Shown here: positions 59,917 through 64,000 of the stretch, in pieces | How positions within the stretch are numbered: position 1 is the stretch's first letter | How the letters are laid out: each line of letters opens with the position of its first letter | From: Pseudolysinimonas yzui | GTDB lineage: Bacteria > Actinomycetota > Actinomycetes > Actinomycetales > Microbacteriaceae | Direction of reading: 5' to 3' | Length of the DNA: 64,000 bases | Assembly: GCF_014653215.1 (NCBI RefSeq) | Contig: NZ_BNAI01000006.1 | Location: forward strand, 1-64,000 | The notes under the pieces: model-generated | Databases searched by the model: none | The model's input: only the letters and a program-made list of their open reading frames with translations | Told to the model about the DNA's origin: nothing | Program-made: the position numbers and the translations under genes

Positions 59917-61242
59917 ATGAACCGACGAAAGACAGCGGCGATCGCCGGGGTCGCGGCCTTGGGCCTCGGCCTCGCGGCATGCGCGGGAGGAGGCTCGACG
60001 GGGTCGTCGGGCGGCGACGAGAACACCGTCACCTTCCGTTCCTGGAGCCCCATCGAGCAGACCACCCAGCAGATGGTCGACGCCTTCGAAACGGCCAACC
60101 CGGGAACCACGATCGAGGCCACGATCTTCAACTACCCGGAATACCTGGTCGACCTTCAGACCCGGGCGAGTTCCAACACGTTCCCCGACATCGTCGGCCT
60201 GCAGCCGGGTGCGCTCACCCAGCAGTACCGCTCCAACCTGATGCCGCTGCAGGACTGCGCCGCATCGGTCTGGGGAGAAGATTGGCAGAGCAAGTTCTAT
60301 CCGATCGGGATCGAGCAGGCCCGCGCAGGCAACCCCGAGGGCGACGAGAACTTCTACTCGCTGCCGATCCTCGTGCAGACGGTCAACCTGTGGGCCAACA
60401 CGGAACTGTTCGACGCGGCCGGGGCCACCATCCCGACCACCTGGGACGAGCTCAAGGCCACGGTCGGGCAGCTCTCGGGCGGCGACTACGCGCCGTTCAT
60501 GCTTCCCGCCAAGGACGGCTGGCTGCGCAACGCGGTGTTCCTGCAGATCGTCAACAACGTGAACCCCGGCCTGGTCTACCAGGCGGAGAGCGGCGAAGAC
60601 TCGTGGACGAACCCCGACATCGTCACCGCCCTTGAGTACTGGGGGAAGCTCTTCACCGACGGCATCGCTCAGGAGGGCGCCATCGGCTTGGATGCCTACC
60701 CGAGCGGTGCGAACCAGTTCGAGGCGGGCAACGCGGCGATGATCCCGCTGGGCGCGTGGTGGATTCAGCAGTCTGATCCCACCAAGGACCAGTCAGAGAT
60801 CCCGCCGCTCTCGCAGGGCATGGCCGGCTTCGAGCCGTTCCTGTTCCCGACCATCCCCGGTGGGGCCGACGAGTCGCAGTTCGTCGGCGGCATCGACGTC
60901 GCGCTCGGCATCTCCAAGGACGCAGCCAACCCCGACCTCGCCTGCAAGGTGCTGACGGACTGGATCGCCGGTGAAGGCGGACAGAAGCTCGTCGACACCA
61001 TGAACGACGTGCCCGCGGTGGCCGGCCTCGAGCCGTCGACCTTCACGAGCGACAAGCAGGAGGCGATCTGGAACACGTTCGTCAACGACTGGCTGCCGCA
61101 GGTGAAGTACTCGCGCTACTTCGACGACCCCAAGGTCGACCAGGCCGTAGCGGATGCCCTCGCGGCGGTCGCCACGGGAGCGCAGACCCCTGAAGAGGCC
61201 GCCGCGGCGATTCAAGCCGTCTCTGACGAGGTCAACGGATAA
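59917..61242 (+). CDS. CUT1-type sugar ABC importer, substrate-binding lipoprotein
   Basis: A 441-residue extracellular binding lipoprotein. The lipobox is LGLAAC, followed by a Gly/Ser linker. TFRSWSPIEQTTQQMVDAFE and IPTTWDELKATVGQLSG are typical for oligosaccharide or glycoside binders. It starts after AGAGAGGACACAGCA. Like the importer at 39533, its operon has two permeases and no ATPase. Confidence 0.88.
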   Translation: MNRRKTAAIAGVAALGLGLAACAGGGSTGSSGGDENTVTFRSWSPIEQTTQQMVDAFETANPGTTIEATIFNYPEYLVDLQTRASSNTFPDIVGLQPGALTQQYRSNLMPLQDCAASVWGEDWQSKFYPIGIEQARAGNPEGDENFYSLPILVQTVNLWANTELFDAAGATIPTTWDELKATVGQLSGGDYAPFMLPAKDGWLRNAVFLQIVNNVNPGLVYQAESGEDSWTNPDIVTALEYWGKLFTDGIAQEGAIGLDAYPSGANQFEAGNAAMIPLGAWWIQQSDPTKDQSEIPPLSQGMAGFEPFLFPTIPGGADESQFVGGIDVALGISKDAANPDLACKVLTDWIAGEGGQKLVDTMNDVPAVAGLEPSTFTSDKQEAIWNTFVNDWLPQVKYSRYFDDPKVDQAVADALAAVATGAQTPEEAAAAIQAVSDEVNG

Positions 61243-61257
61243 CACAACCCTGCGAGG

Positions 61258-61290
61258 GGATGCCTCGGCCCGCTTACAGCCGAGGCATCC
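61258..61290 (+). promoter_or_regulatory. Intercistronic stem-loop between binding protein and permease
   Basis: GGATGCCTCGGC (61258-61269) and GCCGAGGCATCC (61279-61290) form a perfect 12-bp stem with a 9-base loop, 16 bases after the binding-protein stop. It is the fourth such structure behind a binding-protein gene in this window. Confidence 0.65.
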
Positions 61291-61306
61291 CGTCAGGTGG
61301 ATTCCC

Positions 61307-62197
61307 ATGAGAACCAAGCTCAGACAGAACACGACAGGACTCCTGTTCCTGCTCCCCGCCCTCACCCTCTTCGCGGTCTTCGTCGTCTACCCGATCGTCT
61401 ACAACATCCAGGCGAGCACCCTCGAGTGGGACGGCGTGAACCCGGGAACGTTCATCGGCCTGGACAACTACGTTCGGCTGTTCCAGGACCCGACGTTCCT
61501 CATCACCCTCCGCAACTCGGCGTACTGGATCCCGCTCACCATCGTGCCGCAGGCGCTCATCGGCCTCCTGCTGGCCCTCGCCCTCAACCGCGGGATCTTC
61601 GCCAGCACCTTTTACCGCGCGCTGTTCTTCATCCCGGCGATCCTCTCGCCCGTCGTGGTGGGGATCGTCTGGCAGCGGGTCATGGATCCGTTCAACGGCG
61701 TCTTCGCCTCGGTGGGCAAGGCGACGGGGCTCGACTGGCTGGGAGGCAGCTTCCTGGCCGACCCCGACACCGCGATCTTCGCGGTCATCGTCGTCAACAT
61801 CTGGATGTGGACCGGCTTCTCGATGCTGTTCTACCTGGCTGGTCTGCAACTCATCGATACCAGCGTGCTGGAGGCCGCCCGGATCGACGGTGCGAACTCC
61901 TTTCAGACCACCTGGCGCATCACCTTTCCCCTGCTCAAGTCGACCCACCTCTCGCTGCTCCTGCTGGGAATCATCGGCTCCCTGAAGACCTTCGAGCTCG
62001 TCTACGTGCTCACCCAAGGTGGACCGGCGCACGCCTCGGAGATGCTGCCGACGTACGCGTTCCAGCAGGCGTTCCAGTTGCAGAGCGTCGGGTACGCCTC
62101 CACGATTAGCGTCGTGCTCATCGTCATCGCGGTCGCCAGTTCGCTCTCGATGGTGCGGGTGTTCGGCGCGGGCTTCATCTCGGGAGACGAGAAATGA
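61307..62197 (+). CDS. CUT1-type sugar ABC importer permease 1
   Basis: A 296-residue MalF-like permease starting at ATG 61307. It has six membrane segments and the EAA loop SVLEAARIDGANSFQTTWRIT, and ends FGAGFISGDEK. It overlaps the second permease by 4 bases. The ATPase is not encoded nearby. Confidence 0.9.
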   Translation: MRTKLRQNTTGLLFLLPALTLFAVFVVYPIVYNIQASTLEWDGVNPGTFIGLDNYVRLFQDPTFLITLRNSAYWIPLTIVPQALIGLLLALALNRGIFASTFYRALFFIPAILSPVVVGIVWQRVMDPFNGVFASVGKATGLDWLGGSFLADPDTAIFAVIVVNIWMWTGFSMLFYLAGLQLIDTSVLEAARIDGANSFQTTWRITFPLLKSTHLSLLLLGIIGSLKTFELVYVLTQGGPAHASEMLPTYAFQQAFQLQSVGYASTISVVLIVIAVASSLSMVRVFGAGFISGDEK

Positions 62198-63033
62198 CCA
62201 CGTCGACCCGCCGCCGCTCCCGCACTCCGGGACGCTGGCTCCACGCGATCCTGATCCCGGTAGCCGCAGTGTGGATGATCCCCGTGGTGATGGTCGTCGG
62301 GCTCTCGCTGATGCCGCCGTCGAATCCCACGACGACCTTCTTCGGCATCCTGCCGGCGCAGCCGTCTTTCTCCAACTACCTGACGGTGTGGCAGCAGAAC
62401 CCGATCCTCCAGCACCTGGGAAACAGCCTGCTCATCGCGGTGCCGTCGGTCGTGATCGTCATCGTCGTCGGTTCGATGGCGGCCTTCGCGCTCGCGCGGC
62501 TGCGGGTGCCGCTGCGTGGCCTGATCTTCGGCGCGCTCATCCTCGCCTTGGTGTTGCCGATGTCGGGAATCGTCGTCGCGACCTTCAAGATCCTGCAGGC
62601 GATCGGTCTCTATGACTCGCTGCTCGGGTTGGTGCTGGTCTACTCGGCGCTGGGCCTGCCGTTCGCGATCATCATCATCCGCACCTCGTTCCTGGCGATT
62701 CCCTACGAGACGTACGAGGCGGCCGTCACTGACGGCGCCAACGCCTGGCAGATCTTCTGGCAGGTCTACTTCCCTCTCGCACGTCCTGCGCTCGCGGTGG
62801 TCGTCATCTGGCAGGTCATGATGTCGTGGAACGACTTCCTCCTGCCGCTCGTGACACTCAGCAGCACCGAGCTCAAACCGCTCACCCTGGTGCCGCTCGC
62901 CTATCGCGGCATCTTCCTGAGCCAGCCGGGAGCGCTGTTCGCGATCCTCGTGCTGATCTCCATTCCCGTCGTGCTGGTGTTCCTGCTCGTGCAGCGCTAT
63001 CTCGTCAACGGACTGGCCGGGGCGATCAAATGA
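62194..63033 (+). CDS. CUT1-type sugar ABC importer permease 2
   Basis: A 279-residue MalG-like permease with six membrane segments and EAA loop ETYEAAVTDGANAWQIFWQV. It forms a heterodimer with the preceding permease. Its TGA overlaps the kinase ATG, so imported sugar is directly linked to phosphorylation. Confidence 0.9.
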   Translation: MTTSTRRRSRTPGRWLHAILIPVAAVWMIPVVMVVGLSLMPPSNPTTTFFGILPAQPSFSNYLTVWQQNPILQHLGNSLLIAVPSVVIVIVVGSMAAFALARLRVPLRGLIFGALILALVLPMSGIVVATFKILQAIGLYDSLLGLVLVYSALGLPFAIIIIRTSFLAIPYETYEAAVTDGANAWQIFWQVYFPLARPALAVVVIWQVMMSWNDFLLPLVTLSSTELKPLTLVPLAYRGIFLSQPGALFAILVLISIPVVLVFLLVQRYLVNGLAGAIK

Positions 63034-64000
63034 GCCTGCTGGGGATCGACCTGGGCACGAGCGGAGTCCGGGCGGCGTGTTACGACAGGCAGGGCAGGAT
63101 GCTCGCGACGACGTCGCTGCCGACCTCCCTCGTTCATGGCCGCGATGGCATCGTGACCACCGATGCCGAAGCCGTGGCGACTGCGGCCGAGTCCGCGATC
63201 AGACAGGTGATCGCTCATCCGGCCGTGCTGAACGACCCCGTGGAAGCGGTGTCGTTCAGCGTGCAGGGTGAGGCGGTTGTCCCGATCGACCGCGAGGGTA
63301 GAGCTCTCGCACGAAGCCCCGTGAGCATGGATCGCCGAGGGATGCAAGCGGCATCCGATCTCGGCGATCGACTTGGTCGCGAACGGGTGCAGGTCATCAC
63401 GGGGCAACCGCTTCATCCCATGTTCTCCGTCTACAAGATCGCCGCGGGCGGCCCGGGGTGGTCGGGAGACGAGGTCGCGGGCTACCGCTGCCTCGACGGA
63501 TTCCTCGCCGAGCGGCTCGGCGCGGGCCCCGTGATCGACTACTCGATGGCGGCTCGGACGGGTGCCTTCGACGTGACGACCCGCACCTGGTCGGAGGAGA
63601 TCATCGCTGCCGTTGCCGGGAGGGCCCCCTGGCTCACCATGGCGTCGCTGCCGAATCCCGTTCCGGCGGGGAGCCCGATCGGCGCCATCTCGGCGACCGC
63701 AGCGGAACGCACCGGCCTCGCCGTCGGTACCGTGATCGTCGCGGGCGTGCACGACCAAGCCGCGTCGTTCCTGGGGGCAGGCGGGCGCGCCGGCGACTCG
63801 TCGGTGTTCGCCCTCGGCACGAGCGACTGCCTGACGGTTGCGACCGTCGCTCGTCCGGCCGGGCTGGAGACGACCGGCTTCGCGAGCTACCCGCTCACCG
63901 ACGAACTGTGGGTCACGCTCGCCGGCACGGCCGCGGGCGGGTGGGCGCTGGAATGGTTCGCCGACCTCGTCGATCAACCTCTCGAGCAGCTGTTTGCGCA
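63030..64000 (+). CDS. FGGY-family carbohydrate kinase (3' end outside window)
   Basis: At least 323 residues of an FGGY kinase (xylulo-, gluco- or fuculokinase-like), starting MSLLGIDLGTSGVRAACYD, the first phosphate-binding loop. VSFSVQGEAVVPID and the DQAA segment (AGVHDQAASFLGAGG, with the catalytic-base Asp) belong to the sugar-binding half, and VFALGTSDCLTVAT to the second ATP-binding loop. It is coupled to the importer by ATGA. The C-terminal domain and stop lie beyond 64000, so substrate specificity cannot be judged. Confidence 0.85.
   Translation, partial: MSLLGIDLGTSGVRAACYDRQGRMLATTSLPTSLVHGRDGIVTTDAEAVATAAESAIRQVIAHPAVLNDPVEAVSFSVQGEAVVPIDREGRALARSPVSMDRRGMQAASDLGDRLGRERVQVITGQPLHPMFSVYKIAAGGPGWSGDEVAGYRCLDGFLAERLGAGPVIDYSMAARTGAFDVTTRTWSEEIIAAVAGRAPWLTMASLPNPVPAGSPIGAISATAAERTGLAVGTVIVAGVHDQAASFLGAGGRAGDSSVFALGTSDCLTVATVARPAGLETTGFASYPLTDELWVTLAGTAAGGWALEWFADLVDQPLEQLFA

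Noticed and set aside
1-64000. CRISPR arrays, rRNA genes or phage structural genes
   Set aside because: I saw no regularly spaced repeats, no rRNA-like stretches, and no capsid, terminase or tail proteins.

Overview
The window is high-GC DNA with dense, often 4-bp-overlapping operons and many GTG/TTG starts. It carries a Pol IV, CUT1- and ribose-type ABC importers and IclR/FCD-GntR regulators. Together these suggest a soil- or plant-associated actinobacterium, most likely of the Microbacteriaceae. This assignment is an inference: no rRNA or other diagnostic marker lies in the window.

Region 1 (about 113-22411) looks like one integrative element sitting at the 3' end of a tRNA-Ser(CGA) gene. 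A 17-bp direct repeat of the tRNA 3' end bounds it (113-129 and 22395-22411), and an 18-bp motif that is probably an integrase arm site occurs just inside both ends. The left side carries the machinery: a tyrosine integrase overlapping a rolling-circle-type Rep with an altered HUH motif, an XRE repressor, an XRE-ImmA metallopeptidase overlapping a TGT-like protein, a serine recombinase, and a protein with an IF-2 N-terminal-like domain. The right side (8925-22195) is a catabolic cargo around an IclR regulator. One arm encodes a CoA-transferase, a citryl-CoA-lyase-like enzyme, a LigAB-type ring-cleavage dioxygenase and a LeuD-like subunit. The other encodes an FAD monooxygenase, a C-C-hydrolase-like enzyme, a ribose-type ABC importer, an amidohydrolase and a thioesterase. 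Three matching 17-bp palindromes lie between the arms. The content points to uptake and ring cleavage of an aromatic or N-heteroaromatic acid; the substrate is not known. An IS481-like terminus abuts the left repeat.

Region 2 (22412-27878) follows the tRNA terminator and holds genes that look like defence or accessory functions: a Schlafen/AlbA_2 protein, a small membrane protein and two putative PD-(D/E)XK nucleases.

Region 3 (27879-39382) is a set of ordinary single genes: a RibD-like reductase, membrane proteins, GntR and IclR regulators, hydrolases, two Gfo/Idh/MocA oxidoreductases, DNA polymerase IV, an AlkZ-like glycosylase, two SDRs and a DJ-1/PfpI protein.

Region 4 (39389-64000) is a sugar and sugar-acid catabolic region. 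It holds three ABC importers, a rhamnose/fucose mutarotase with an aldo-keto reductase, a two-component system, a hexuronate-type operon (dehydrogenase, KduD, Eda, KdgK) and, divergently, a set for the non-phosphorylating L-fucose route (fuconate dehydratase, fuconolactonase, keto-deoxyfuconate dehydrogenase, diketo hydrolase). Paired 15-bp palindromes between the two operons probably bind the neighbouring FCD-GntR protein. A sugar kinase runs off the right edge. Four substrate-binding-protein genes in the window are each followed by a long perfect stem-loop, a recurrent device for tuning the importer subunit ratio.
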